Positions 1 to 8,676 of a stretch of 64,000 nucleotides of DNA are shown in pieces. A program made the position numbers and the translations under genes. A model generated the notes under the pieces. It was not told where the DNA came from. It searched no databases and was given only the letters and a program-made list of their open reading frames with translations. Location: the NCBI RefSeq assembly GCF_900142445.1, contig NZ_FRAV01000012.1:57777-121776 (forward strand), read 5' to 3'. The DNA comes from Chryseobacterium polytrichastri (lineage in GTDB: Bacteria; Bacteroidota; Bacteroidia; Flavobacteriales; Weeksellaceae). The first letter of the stretch is position 1. Each line of letters begins with the position of its first letter.

Positions 1-355
1 CACCAATGATCATATTGGGAGTAACCCCATCCATCGTATCAGGATTTCCGGCTTTACCAATGCCAACGATCTTACCGTCTTTAATTCCGATATCTGCTTT
101 TACAATCCCCCAATGGTCTATAATTGTTGCTCCTGTAATACAAAGATCTAAGACGCCTTCATCTCTTTTAGCAGTCCCGTTTTGTCCCATCCCGTCACGT
201 ACGGTTTTTCCTCCTCCAAAAACAGCTTCATCACCATAATGGGTAAAATCTTTTTCTATCTCAATGATCATTTCTGTATCACCAAGTCTAATTCGGTCTC
301 CTGTAGTAGGACCTAATATATTTGCGTATTGTCTTCTGTCTACGTTTAAACTCAT
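1..355 (-). CDS. ureC: Urease subunit alpha, N-terminal part (cut by window edge)
   Basis: Reading the minus strand from the ATG at 355 gives about 118 residues that match the start of urease alpha, including the segment [15 protein letters not shown] and the downstream [18 protein letters not shown]. UreC carries the di-nickel active site that hydrolyses urea to ammonia and carbamate; the nickel ligands lie further on, outside this window. The ATG sits one base after the ureB stop, so the two are translationally linked in an A-B-C urease operon. The gene is incomplete only because the window ends. Accessory genes (ureE/F/G/D) would be expected beyond the left edge. Identification is very secure. 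Confidence 0.97.
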   Translation of the reverse strand, partial: MSLNVDRRQYANILGPTTGDRIRLGDTEMIIEIEKDFTHYGDEAVFGGGKTVRDGMGQNGTAKRDEGVLDLCITGATIIDHWGIVKADIGIKDGKIVGIGKAGNPDTMDGVTPNMIIG

Positions 356-356
356 A

Positions 357-725
357 TTACAGATTTTTATAATTTAATTGATTGGCTTTGGCTACACTTT
401 CCGCTTTTTGAGTATCTGAATCTACAGACCCATCTACAAGATTGTTGAAGCCTATTGCTTTCTTAGTTCCTCCTATTTCCACAAGCTCTACTTCTTTTTC
501 TTCTCCCGGTTCAAAACGTACCGCTGTGCTAGCCACAATGTTCAGCCTTTTTCCGAAAGCTTTCTCACGATCGAAGCTCATTGCTTTATTCACTTCAAAA
601 AAATGAAAGTGAGATCCCACCTGAATAGGACGGTCTCCTGTATTGATTACTTTTATAGTCACCGTTGCACGGCCTTCATTACAAATGATAATGCCTTCTT
701 TTACAAAAATTTCTCCTGGTATCAT
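357..725 (-). CDS. ureB: Urease subunit beta
   Basis: A 122-residue protein starting [11 protein letters not shown] and containing [19 protein letters not shown], the hallmark of the urease beta subunit. It packs between alpha and gamma subunits in the (alpha-beta-gamma)3 trimer and has no catalytic residues of its own. Length is normal for the separate, unfused bacterial form. It lies 11 bases after ureA and one base before ureC, consistent with a single transcript read on the minus strand. The lysine-rich C-terminal tail after residue 100 is typical of free UreB. Confidence 0.97.
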   Translation of the reverse strand: MIPGEIFVKEGIIICNEGRATVTIKVINTGDRPIQVGSHFHFFEVNKAMSFDREKAFGKRLNIVASTAVRFEPGEEKEVELVEIGGTKKAIGFNNLVDGSVDSDTQKAESVAKANQLNYKNL

Positions 726-736
726 AATAAGTAAGT

Positions 737-1039
737 TTAACGAATTGGATTGTGTACGGTTACTAACTTGGTTCCATCAGGAAAAGTAGCTTCAATCTGA
801 ACATCATGAATCATTGCTGCCACTCCCGGCATCACGTCATCTACTGTAAGAATCTGAGCGCCTTCCTGCATCAGATCAGCAACTCTTTTTCCATCTCGGG
901 CGCCTTCCATTAAAAAATGGCTGATTAAAGCAACCGATTCCGGATAATTTAACTTAACACCTCTTGCCTTTCTTTTCAGGGCAAGCTCTCCTGCCATATG
1001 CAGCATAAGTTTTTCTGTTTCTCTGGGGGTTAAATGCAT
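737..1039 (-). CDS. ureA: Urease subunit gamma
   Basis: A 100-residue protein beginning [20 protein letters not shown] and ending in the expected [10 protein letters not shown], which is the complete urease gamma subunit. It is the first gene of the operon, so the promoter should lie in 1040-1196. I see only a loose -7-like box there (TATGTTTA, minus strand, about 1066-1059). The urease subunits together let the cell use urea as a nitrogen source or raise pH. The family assignment is secure; the regulation is not visible. Confidence 0.97.
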   Translation of the reverse strand: MHLTPRETEKLMLHMAGELALKRKARGVKLNYPESVALISHFLMEGARDGKRVADLMQEGAQILTVDDVMPGVAAMIHDVQIEATFPDGTKLVTVHNPIR

Positions 1040-1196
1040 AAATATTTTTATTTAGAATTAAACATATCGTATCTTTTTGCCTCTTCTAAAAAAGACAAAT
1101 AAAAGTATCTGAAAACTAAGTTTAGGAAATATAAATCTCTATCCAGTAATCGAATACGGACAAATTAAGATTTAAAAACAAACGAAAAAATGAAAA

Positions 1197-1568
1197 TTAA
1201 CAACCAGATATCTGCAAAGAATGGTAAAGTATATACCTGGGTAAAGTAATAAATGAAAAATTATGAGCAACAATTGGTTGAGGTGAAAAATATTGGATGC
1301 TAAATAAATCAGCAACCCATTTTTCTATGAGTACCTCAACAGCAAATTGGGTCTTATTTATATCTTCTATAATAAGCTCATCCGGAATATCTGATAAATT
1401 GTAAACATCAACCTGATTTTGAACATCCGCTTTCTGTAGGTATGCAGTTGATTTAGCAATACTAGAATGCGATTGATTTTTACTTTTGAAAAGGTTCAAT
1501 CCTACTAATACTATCGTCAATAAGAACACGATATTAAGGAGTAAGATTCTATTTTTTCTTTTTATCAT
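1197..1568 (-). CDS. Hypothetical membrane-anchored small protein
   Basis: A 123-residue ORF with a short basic N-terminus (MIKRKNR), one hydrophobic segment at about residues 8-25 and a mostly polar remainder rich in acidic residues in its middle. I do not recognise a family. It lies upstream of the urease operon in the same direction, but the 157-bp gap and absent RBS-like signal leave co-transcription uncertain. The single anchor suggests a periplasm-facing or outer-leaflet protein. It may be lineage-specific; a spurious ORF cannot be excluded. Confidence 0.45.
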   Translation of the reverse strand: MIKRKNRILLLNIVFLLTIVLVGLNLFKSKNQSHSSIAKSTAYLQKADVQNQVDVYNLSDIPDELIIEDINKTQFAVEVLIEKWVADLFSIQYFSPQPIVAHNFSFITLPRYILYHSLQISGC

Positions 1569-1860
1569 TACGAGTATAAAATTACAACAACAAAAAGCAG
1601 ATCACTATCAAAAAGGTTATTTAAAATGTTCAAAATCGTGACAAAGCATAAAAATAAACTAAGTCTCTGAAAATTTATTACTTACATTTATTATTCTTAG
1701 AATTTTCTCTAAAATTTGCTATTTTTACATTCAATCAAGCCTAATCTACTTGAAAGCATTTTTTAATCTTTAATGATGAATGGCTTAATTTTAGATAGAC
1801 ATTAACTTATTATCATCAGCCAAACCTGAAAAAAACTATTAAAATCAAAATTATCAATTT

Positions 1861-4752
1861 ATGGAAAAGTTTAAAAAAATAATTTTGAAAATTTTGAAAT
1901 GGACAGGAATTTCACTGGCATCAATTCTATTTTTGATGTTTATTATTCCTATTCTATTTCCGGGGACTATCTCTGAGCAGGTGAAAATATTTGCGAATAA
2001 ACATCTGGCAGGAAAACTAGATTATAAGAAAACACACCTAACTTTTTTCAGACATTTCCCTTCCCTTACCCTTTCCGTAGATGATCTTATTTTATACGGA
2101 TCAAAACCTTTTCAGCAAGATACCTTGCTTACGGCAAAAGAAGTTGCGGTAGGAATCAACTTGAAAAATCTGATTTTCAACCGTGAAGTAAAAATCGATG
2201 AAATATATGTTACTGATGCCTATGCCAATGTTTTTGTAAATACTAAAGGGGAAGCCAATTATAACGTTTACATTTCAGAGCCATCTGAAACGCCAAAAGA
2301 TAATACAGAGACAGGCACTTCAATAAAACTGGATCTTATTAAATTCAAAAATAGCCATATAAAATATGTTGACCATGCCGCTAAGATATTAGTGGATGCA
2401 AAGGGGCTGAATTATACCGGAAAAGGAGGATTAAGTGAAGATATTTTTGATCTTCAAACTAATTTGGATATTGATAAAGTAGATTTTAGCCTTAACAGAA
2501 TATACTATGCAAAGCAAAAGAAGTTACATGCCGATCTTATAACAAGAATTAATACGAATGCATTAACTTTTGTATTAAGAAAAAACGAATTAAAAGTCAA
2601 TGATCTTCCTTTAAAATTTACCGGTTTTGCAAGTATTCTTAAAGATGGATATAACCTCGATATTAAAGCTGCTTCTGAAAAAACAACGATCCGTGAAATG
2701 ATATCTGCATTACCTCCACAATATCTTGATTGGGCAAAAGACACCAAAATAGAAGGTAACAGTGATTTATATTTTAATGTAAAAGGAAGATTCAGTGAAC
2801 CTAAAAATCTTAAACCAAGAGTGAAGGTTCGACTTTTGGTTAAAAACGGATTTATTTCGAACGGAAAAGCTCCTGTTCCAATGAACAATTTGAATATGGA
2901 TCTTAATGTTGATCTCCCATCATTAGACACCAATCAATTAGCCATAAATCTAAAAAAACTAAGTTTTGATCTTGGCCCGAATAATAATTTCCTTGCTTAC
3001 GTAAGTACAAAAGGGCTCAACGAAATGAATGTAAATGCCAATATAAAAGGAGCCGTAAATCTTCAGACATTGCAACAGACATTAGGCCTCAAAAACATTG
3101 AAATACGAGGTCTTATGGATACCAATATAAAAGCCAACGGGATTTTCAGCATGGATAAAAAACTGTTTCCAAAAACCAATGGATATATCAATCTTAAAGA
3201 TGGTTTTGTAAAAACAAAATATTACCCCAATCCTATTCAGAATATTAATTTGGTTGCTAATGTTATCAATACCGATGGTACTTTTAAAAGCCTTGGTGTG
3301 AATTTGAATCCCTTCAGGTTTGATTTTGAAGGAAATCCGGTTTCCGTGAATGCAGATCTACAAAATACAGAAGACCTATTGTATAAAATAAAAACGAAAG
3401 GAGTTTTAAATGTTGGACGAATTTATAAAGTGTTTGCTAAAAAAGGCTTAGACATCAGCGGACTGATCATAGCTAATGTATCGCTTAACGGTCGACAAAG
3501 CTATGCAACAACAGGCCAGTACAGCAAACTTGATAACAAAGGAACCTTAATTTTAAAAAATATAAAAGCCACCACAGAATATCTCCCGAAATCGTTTTAT
3601 ATCAAAGAAGGAAATTTTCAGTTTGAAAATGAAAAAATGTGGTTTAGAAAGTTTAATGCTAATTATGGAAAATCAGATTTTGCATTAAATGGATATCTTT
3701 TAAATACCATTAATTATTTCATTGAAAGAAAAGGCACGCTGCACGGGAAATTTGTAATGAACTCCAATTACATTTTAGTTGATGAATTTATGGCGCTAAA
3801 AAGTGGCGACAATACAAATAAATCCATCGAACTAGAATATGCAAAAGAAGAAAACCCAAAAAGCAGCGGCGTTGTTATTATACCAAAAAATCTGGATGTT
3901 TCTTTAGATGCCAATGCTAAAAGAGTTGACTTTAAAGGCTTAGATCTTAACCATCTAAAAGGAAATGCTTCTGTAACCAATGGTCAGGTTTATCTTAAAA
4001 ATACTTCTTTTGACATTATCGGAAGCCGAATGAATATGGATGCCCGCTATAAGGATTTATCACCGTTAGCCGCCAACTATGACATTGCCCTAAAAGTTCA
4101 GGATTTCAATGTTCAAAGAGCCTATAAGGAGATTGATATGGTACGCCAAATGGCCACTGCTGCTAAAGATGTTAAAGGGATTGTATCTTTGGATTATAAA
4201 CTAAAAGGTGATTTAGATAAAAATATGAGCCCAATTTATCCGTCGCTGGAAGGTGGTGGTATTGTAAATCTTCGTGATGTAGAAGTAAAAAATCTTAAAA
4301 TGCTATCTGCCGTAGGTGATAATATTGGAGCTAAAGCCTTTGATAATCCTGATATGAAAGGGGTAAACATCGAAACTCATATCAAAAACAACCTCATTCA
4401 TATTGATAAGTTCACGTTTAAAGTTTCTGCTCTTCGGCCTACTATTAGTGGAACCACAAGTTTCAATGGCTTGCTAGATCTGCAGGTAAGAGTTGGGCTT
4501 CCACCAGGCGGATGGATTGGTATTCCGGTGGTCGTAACAGGAACTCAGGACAATCCAAAAATAAAAGTTTTCAGTAAAAAGGGTCAGGGAATAGTTGATG
4601 CTCTATATAATAAAAAATCTCACAAACTGATTCGTGAAGAACGACGTGCCGCGAAAAAAACAAGAAAAGAGCAACGTCAAGATAAAGAAGCTCAGGAACA
4701 GAAAGCAAAGAATGCGGAACAACAAATCAATAAAGATCTTAAGAAAAAATAG
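1861..4752 (+). CDS. AsmA-like family protein (963 aa)
   Basis: An N-terminal signal anchor (about residues 12-33) is followed by a very long beta-rich region. It opens with the AsmA pattern: an LDYKKTHLTFFRHFPSL stretch, then a 'NLIFNREVKIDEIYV' segment. The C-terminus carries the AsmA_2-like end (TFKVSALRPTISGTTSFNGLLDLQVRV) followed by a lysine/glutamine-rich tail of about 50 residues. AsmA relatives are thought to be bridge-like lipid-transfer or envelope-assembly proteins spanning the periplasm. The length is in the usual range for Bacteroidota members. It is transcribed alone and ends in a strong hairpin terminator. The exact cargo is unknown. Confidence 0.85.
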   Translation: MEKFKKIILKILKWTGISLASILFLMFIIPILFPGTISEQVKIFANKHLAGKLDYKKTHLTFFRHFPSLTLSVDDLILYGSKPFQQDTLLTAKEVAVGINLKNLIFNREVKIDEIYVTDAYANVFVNTKGEANYNVYISEPSETPKDNTETGTSIKLDLIKFKNSHIKYVDHAAKILVDAKGLNYTGKGGLSEDIFDLQTNLDIDKVDFSLNRIYYAKQKKLHADLITRINTNALTFVLRKNELKVNDLPLKFTGFASILKDGYNLDIKAASEKTTIREMISALPPQYLDWAKDTKIEGNSDLYFNVKGRFSEPKNLKPRVKVRLLVKNGFISNGKAPVPMNNLNMDLNVDLPSLDTNQLAINLKKLSFDLGPNNNFLAYVSTKGLNEMNVNANIKGAVNLQTLQQTLGLKNIEIRGLMDTNIKANGIFSMDKKLFPKTNGYINLKDGFVKTKYYPNPIQNINLVANVINTDGTFKSLGVNLNPFRFDFEGNPVSVNADLQNTEDLLYKIKTKGVLNVGRIYKVFAKKGLDISGLIIANVSLNGRQSYATTGQYSKLDNKGTLILKNIKATTEYLPKSFYIKEGNFQFENEKMWFRKFNANYGKSDFALNGYLLNTINYFIERKGTLHGKFVMNSNYILVDEFMALKSGDNTNKSIELEYAKEENPKSSGVVIIPKNLDVSLDANAKRVDFKGLDLNHLKGNASVTNGQVYLKNTSFDIIGSRMNMDARYKDLSPLAANYDIALKVQDFNVQRAYKEIDMVRQMATAAKDVKGIVSLDYKLKGDLDKNMSPIYPSLEGGGIVNLRDVEVKNLKMLSAVGDNIGAKAFDNPDMKGVNIETHIKNNLIHIDKFTFKVSALRPTISGTTSFNGLLDLQVRVGLPPGGWIGIPVVVTGTQDNPKIKVFSKKGQGIVDALYNKKSHKLIREERRAAKKTRKEQRQDKEAQEQKAKNAEQQINKDLKKK

Positions 4753-4786
4753 AAAAGTACTGTCTGAAATATGACAGTACTTTTTT
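4753..4786. terminator. Rho-independent terminator, bidirectional
   Basis: A perfect 12-bp stem (AAAAGTACTGTC / GACAGTACTTTT) with an 8-base loop sits directly after the AsmA-like stop codon, with T runs on both sides. It can also serve the convergent small gene at 4807-5079. Confidence 0.9.
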
Positions 4787-4806
4787 GTGAAATTTAGATT
4801 ATTCTA

Positions 4807-5079
4807 TTACCTATTTAAAGTATAATCATCTAAAACAGTATTGAAATAATGATCAATACTTTCTTTAGCATTTTTACACATCATTAATAACTCTTCTTGT
4901 TTAGCATCTTCAAATGCAAAATCATCTTCAATTTCAATGATAAACTCGGTTACTTTTTCTGTATTCATTAAATTGAACGCCATTAAATCGTTCAAAGAAT
5001 TAAGTTGGTTTTCTTCTTCAAAAAACGGCATTTTACGGCTGATAGAATCTTTATATTGAAAGAGCTGTATTATTTTCAT
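4807..5079 (-). CDS. Hypothetical acidic small protein
   Basis: The ATG at 5079 (MKIIQLFQYKDSISRK) is preferred over one three codons earlier because it gives a 90-residue protein starting with a compact hydrophobic strand. The product is cytosolic, acidic in the middle (IEIEDDFAFEDAKQEE) and helical in prediction by eye. I do not recognise a family. It is convergent with the AsmA-like gene and shares its terminator. The sequence is not low-complexity and has the look of a real lineage-specific gene. Confidence 0.55.
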   Translation of the reverse strand: MKIIQLFQYKDSISRKMPFFEEENQLNSLNDLMAFNLMNTEKVTEFIIEIEDDFAFEDAKQEELLMMCKNAKESIDHYFNTVLDDYTLNR

Positions 5080-5138
5080 GACTAGCAATATAGATAATTT
5101 ATTGTTATTTTAAGTGCGTTAATTTTTGTCAATATTTC

Positions 5139-5173
5139 AAAAAAAAGGATAGAGACTCATAAGCTTCTATCCT
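5139..5173 (-). terminator. Terminator of the CsbD-like gene
   Basis: Inverted repeat AGGATAGA (5146-5153) / TCTATCCT (5166-5173). Read on the minus strand, the stem is followed by a run of eight or more T (A run at 5139-5146 on the plus strand), the classic arrangement. Confidence 0.8.
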
Positions 5174-5240
5174 CTTATTAAAACTCGTTGAAAACATATA
5201 TACTATTTCCTCTTAGTTTTAATGAGTATTTGAAAATAGT

Positions 5241-5459
5241 TTATGAAATATTTAATTCTTTTATAATATCCATCACTTCTTCACGGTTTTTTCTTAATCT
5301 GTTTCCCACTCTGTCAAGAAAATCAATTTCTTTGCCTTCATCAAATCTGAGATCAAAATCTGTTAACTGTGAAAATTTATTTTTCAATAGTCTTGAATTG
5401 ATGGTTCGATCTCCTATAATTTTAAAATTATTATTGGTTATATTTCGATTTACTTCCAT
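5241..5459 (-). CDS. CsbD-like stress protein
   Basis: A 72-residue protein whose second half has the CsbD signature: a 'K.KF..LTD.DL.FDEGKE.DFLDRVG.RL.K.REEV.D.I' pattern, seen here as KFSQLTDFDLRFDEGKEIDF and later RKNREEVMDIIKEL. CsbD-like proteins are small, hydrophilic and induced by general stress; their molecular role is unknown. The N-terminal 20 residues are more divergent than usual. A perfect palindrome just upstream and a clean terminator downstream mark it as a monocistronic, probably regulated gene. Confidence 0.75.
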   Translation of the reverse strand: MEVNRNITNNNFKIIGDRTINSRLLKNKFSQLTDFDLRFDEGKEIDFLDRVGNRLRKNREEVMDIIKELNIS

Positions 5460-5468
5460 GATAAGAAC

Positions 5469-5493
5469 TATTTGTATAATTATTATACAAATA
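5469..5493. promoter_or_regulatory. 25-bp palindrome upstream of CsbD-like gene
   Basis: Arms TATTTGTATAAT (5469-5480) and ATTATACAAATA (5482-5493) are perfectly complementary around one central T. It lies 10 bases upstream of the CsbD-like start codon, overlapping the expected promoter, so an operator is a reasonable reading. Confidence 0.5.
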
Positions 5494-5554
5494 TCGACGA
5501 TTCGGAGTATAAAACATTGTAAATCAATTAAAAAAAATTACATATTTCACACAA

Positions 5555-6115
5555 TTAAATGTCTTCTAGATTTTGGGTTCGCTTTTGTTTCAGCTGTTTA
5601 TAAAAAGAAGGCGAAAGGCCTGTTATCTTTTTAAATTGGTTAGAAAGATGAGCAACGCTGCTGTAATTGAGTTTATAGGATATCTCCGTAAGATTAAGTT
5701 CGTCATATAAAAGGAGTTCCTTCACCTTTTCAATTTTATTCATGATGATAAAATGCTGTATAGTAATGCCTTTTACTTCAGAAAATGTATTGGCCAGATA
5801 CGTATAATCATACCCTAATTTTTCACTTATATAATCCGAAAAATTTTCTTTCGGCAATTCGTCAGAATAATGAATCATTTCTGTAATCACATTCTTTATT
5901 TTCTCGATAAGTATACTTTTTTTATTATCCAGCAATTCGAGACCATATTTTAACAGGTTTTCCTTTAAAATTTCTCGTTGTTGTTTCGTTATATCATTCA
6001 ATATTTCAACAATACCAAGATCAACCACCGCATGCTTTATGCCGAGGTTATTAAGTTCTTCGTGTACAACCATTTTGCATCGAAGGCTTACCATATATTT
6101 TATATATAATTTCAT
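5555..6115 (-). CDS. AraC family transcriptional regulator
   Basis: A 186-residue protein with a C-terminal AraC DNA-binding domain. The two helix-turn-helix units are visible around residues 100-180, with LNLTEISYKLNYSSVAHLSN followed by QFKKITGLSPSFYKQ, the canonical second-helix signature. The N-terminal part is a short alpha/beta sensor-like region opening MKLYIKYMVSLRCKMVV. This short type is widespread in Flavobacteriia and is of unknown ligand. It reads toward the CsbD-like gene but has its own spacing, so a direct link is only inferred. Confidence 0.88.
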   Translation of the reverse strand: MKLYIKYMVSLRCKMVVHEELNNLGIKHAVVDLGIVEILNDITKQQREILKENLLKYGLELLDNKKSILIEKIKNVITEMIHYSDELPKENFSDYISEKLGYDYTYLANTFSEVKGITIQHFIIMNKIEKVKELLLYDELNLTEISYKLNYSSVAHLSNQFKKITGLSPSFYKQLKQKRTQNLEDI

Positions 6116-6337
6116 GGAAGTATTGAATAATTGAGTAATCTTATTATTAATAAAATTGTTTAATTCATCATCTATAATACACTCAAAGTTACACCTTTAA
6201 TCATTTAGCACTTTATAAGGTGGTAAATGATTCTAAACTCATTGGATAATATCTATGATTTATGCAACAAATAACAATCTATGTATAAATCTTTCGTTTC
6301 TTTTAAAGCGAACTTTACCCTAAAGTAAAATAGTATT

Positions 6338-6469
6338 ATGTCAAAAGAAAAAGACGTCAAAAAGAAATCTGATAAAACAGCTCCTTTGAAAACGGCAAAA
6401 GAAAAAAAAGCAGATAAAATCGCTAAAAAAAATGATCGTGATAATGAGAGCAAAAACACAAGTGCTTAA
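6338..6469 (+). CDS. Lysine-rich 43-residue protein
   Basis: The ATG at 6338 opens a 43-residue protein starting MSKEKDVKKKSDK and ending NESKNTSA. About a third of residues are lysine, with no hydrophobic core, so it is probably disordered and could bind nucleic acid. The frame is intact and is followed 11 bases later by a strong terminator, which argues for a real transcription unit. The opposite-strand ORF over the same bases is a shadow. The function is unknown; histone-like or stress-related roles would be speculation. Confidence 0.55.
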   Translation: MSKEKDVKKKSDKTAPLKTAKEKKADKIAKKNDRDNESKNTSA

Positions 6470-6479
6470 ATAAATAACT

Positions 6480-6521
6480 AAAAAACCTTGTTGGTAGTAT
6501 TACTCACAAGGTTTTTTGTTT
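6480..6521. terminator. Bidirectional terminator
   Basis: A stem of AAAAACCTTGT pairing with ACAAGGTTTTT, followed by TTGTTTTT. It sits between the lysine-rich small gene and the convergent DUF892 gene and can end both. Confidence 0.85.
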
Positions 6522-6557
6522 TTTATCTAAAATGATCTCTGTAAAGAAAAGGGCTGT

Positions 6558-7148
6558 CTATTTCTTAATTGCTTTGCTGTTAAGCGTAATATCAGCAACT
6601 TTTGACAATAGCTTATCACATATTTTCTCTTCATTTAAAGTGGCTAAGAGATTTTTAAGACATGTTTTTTCTTTAAGAACTTTAGCATACGCAGCAAGTG
6701 TACCATAAGTGGCAATTTCGTAATGCTCTACTTTTTGTGCTGCTGCTATGATTCCTGCGTCTCTTACCGCTCCAGGCTCAGTTTCTTCCATGATGCCTTT
6801 TCCTTCGTCTAATAATCCTTGCATCGCATCACATTTTTTAGCCTGTGCTTTTTTACCAAGTGAGGCAAAACATTCTTCCAATCTTTTTACATGCACATGG
6901 GTTTCAACAAGGTGAAGTTCAATCGCAGATTGTAGCTTTTTATCCGTCGCATTTTTATACATTTTTGGAAGCGCTTTTGTCAGTGCTTTTTCTGCCCAAT
7001 AAATATCCTGTAAAGAATCTTCAAACAAATCTTTTAATTCTTTGGCTGCATTTTTCTTAGCCGGAATTTTCGATTGAGTTTTTGTTTGAGTTTTTGAAGG
7101 TGCCGTTTTTTTAACCGTCGCTTTCTTAGCTGGTGTTTTAGTTTTCAT
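6558..7148 (-). CDS. DUF892 / YciF-like ferritin-fold protein
   Basis: The core from about residue 35 (AAKELKDLFEDSLQDIYWAE) through the C-terminus matches the DUF892 (YciE/YciF) family, a four-helix ferritin-like fold linked to oxidative and envelope stress. Carboxylate/His ligands are plausible in LHLVETHVHVKRLEE and KVEHYEIATYG. I start at 7148 (MKTKTPAKK); 17 codons further upstream are in frame but unlike the family. The N-terminal 30 residues are a lysine/threonine/alanine/proline-rich tail typical of Bacteroidota homologues. Confidence 0.88.
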   Translation of the reverse strand: MKTKTPAKKATVKKTAPSKTQTKTQSKIPAKKNAAKELKDLFEDSLQDIYWAEKALTKALPKMYKNATDKKLQSAIELHLVETHVHVKRLEECFASLGKKAQAKKCDAMQGLLDEGKGIMEETEPGAVRDAGIIAAAQKVEHYEIATYGTLAAYAKVLKEKTCLKNLLATLNEEKICDKLLSKVADITLNSKAIKK

Positions 7149-7594
7149 AGGATTATAATTTAGTGAGTATTTGTAGAATTCGTCCTCTAACTCTAACAAT
7201 TATGAGACCAAAGACGATAAAGGTTACTTTCATCACTCTTTATAAATTACGTTGTCTTTTAGAGCTTATTTAGATTTTAATAATTTCATATTTTATAAAC
7301 AATTTATTGTATTCATTCTTGATTTTCAATAGTAAGATTACTTAAGATTTTTAGAATATTAAGTATGAGCTCCGCTTTAAGACGGCACGCTTAAGACAAT
7401 CTATAGATTTTTTCTTAATTTCCATAACAATTAAAATTATCCTTAATGGTTTAAAATTTAAACAGCTTCTTAATTTTTCAATCTGAAACCAAGGTTCTAA
7501 CCCCATCCAAATAAACATTATATTTGGAAAAACTAATCCAATGAACTCCCAAACACATTATTTATAAGACTTCATTAGAAATCATAGTAATAAA
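7149..7594. other. Intergenic region
   Basis: About 445 bp between divergent genes with no convincing ORF. It holds the promoter box at 7519-7526 for the serine hydrolase gene and presumably the DUF892 promoter close to 7200. Nothing else stands out. Confidence 0.6.
7519..7526 (+). promoter_or_regulatory. Bacteroidota-type -7 promoter box
   Basis: TATATTTG is an exact TAnnTTTG match, about 68 bp upstream of the serine hydrolase ATG. The matching -33 TTG is not clear, so this rests on the -7 box alone. Confidence 0.45.
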
Positions 7595-8650
7595 ATGAGA
7601 AAATCACTTTTAATTTTAAGTTTATCATGTCTCAGTATCTTTTGTTTTAGTCAAAACGCTAAACATCAAAAAAGCAATCTACAAGAACAAATCAACACGT
7701 TAGATAAGCTCATGAAAACCGTTCATGAAAACGGAATCTTTAATGGAAATGTACTTGTTTCACAAAACAACAATGTCATTTACCATGCTTCGTTAGGATT
7801 TGCAGATGCAACAAAAACGACTCCATTAACAGATGACTATAGGTTTCATTTAGGGTCCATCACGAAAGAGTTTAGCGGCGTTGCCTTACTTCAGTTAGAA
7901 GAGCAGGGAAAACTAAAATTATCTGACCCTGTTTCCACTTTCATTCCTGAACTTCCTCAATGGGCTAAGGAAGTGACCATTAAAGATCTATTACAATATA
8001 CAAGCGGAATTCCTAATGTCAACTGGAAGAAAATTAAAAATGACACCGATATTTTTAACGACTTATTATTGATTGATAAGCTATCTTTTAAACCCGGTAC
8101 TGAATATGATTATAATAACAACAATCTTTTCCTGAGACAATTTATTATTCAGCGTATCACGGGAATGCCTTATAAAACGTATATTCAAAAGTTCATATTC
8201 CAACCCTTGAAAATGAATGCTACCTTAATGACTCCTTTTGAAAATGAAAAAAACATGGCCAAAGGATTTAATAATCAATGGGTACAAGATCCTGTAGAAT
8301 TACCTATAACAGGTGGAACTTACACGACAACCACTGATCTGTTGAAATGGGCAAACAGTCTGCATACTAAAAAAGTAGTCAATAAAAATTCTTTATATAA
8401 ATTAGGTCAAAGTTTTAACATAGCAGACAGCCAATCTGCATTGGGAAATACCAAATTTGAAAATAAAGAATTAACAGAACATTCTCATGATGGAAGAGCC
8501 GGAAATTTTGAAGCACTCCTGTTCTCAGATCTTAAAAGTAAAATAACCATCATTTTATTATGCAATAATTACAACGGAAAGCTTTCTGATATTTCAGAGG
8601 CAATCCTTGCCATTTTAAAAAATGAGAAATTTACATTTCCGCAAAAATAA
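7595..8650 (+). CDS. Secreted serine hydrolase (class C beta-lactamase-like)
   Basis: A 351-residue protein with a signal peptide (MRKSLLILSLSCLSIFCFSQ) followed by the beta-lactamase/penicillin-binding fold. The nucleophile motif S-x-x-K is SITK at residues 88-91, the Y-x-N motif is at about 173-175 in TEYDYNNNN, and an HDGRAG segment stands where the K/H-T/S-G triad is expected. Family members include esterases, D-amino-acid peptidases and lactamases, so the substrate cannot be named. It is the first gene of a plus-strand series and is followed after 26 bp by the phosphotransferase gene. Confidence 0.88.
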   Translation: MRKSLLILSLSCLSIFCFSQNAKHQKSNLQEQINTLDKLMKTVHENGIFNGNVLVSQNNNVIYHASLGFADATKTTPLTDDYRFHLGSITKEFSGVALLQLEEQGKLKLSDPVSTFIPELPQWAKEVTIKDLLQYTSGIPNVNWKKIKNDTDIFNDLLLIDKLSFKPGTEYDYNNNNLFLRQFIIQRITGMPYKTYIQKFIFQPLKMNATLMTPFENEKNMAKGFNNQWVQDPVELPITGGTYTTTTDLLKWANSLHTKKVVNKNSLYKLGQSFNIADSQSALGNTKFENKELTEHSHDGRAGNFEALLFSDLKSKITIILLCNNYNGKLSDISEAILAILKNEKFTFPQK

Positions 8651-8676
8651 TCAATCATTAAAAAGCCAAATAAAAA

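Noticed and set aside
5188..5634. Plus-strand 148-codon ORF opposite the CsbD-like and AraC genes
   Set aside because: It overlaps two better-supported minus-strand genes with recognisable domains and has a terminator in its expected upstream region.
6253..6459. Minus-strand ORF over the lysine-rich gene
   Set aside because: Its phenylalanine/leucine/serine-rich translation is the mirror of lysine codons, typical of a shadow frame.
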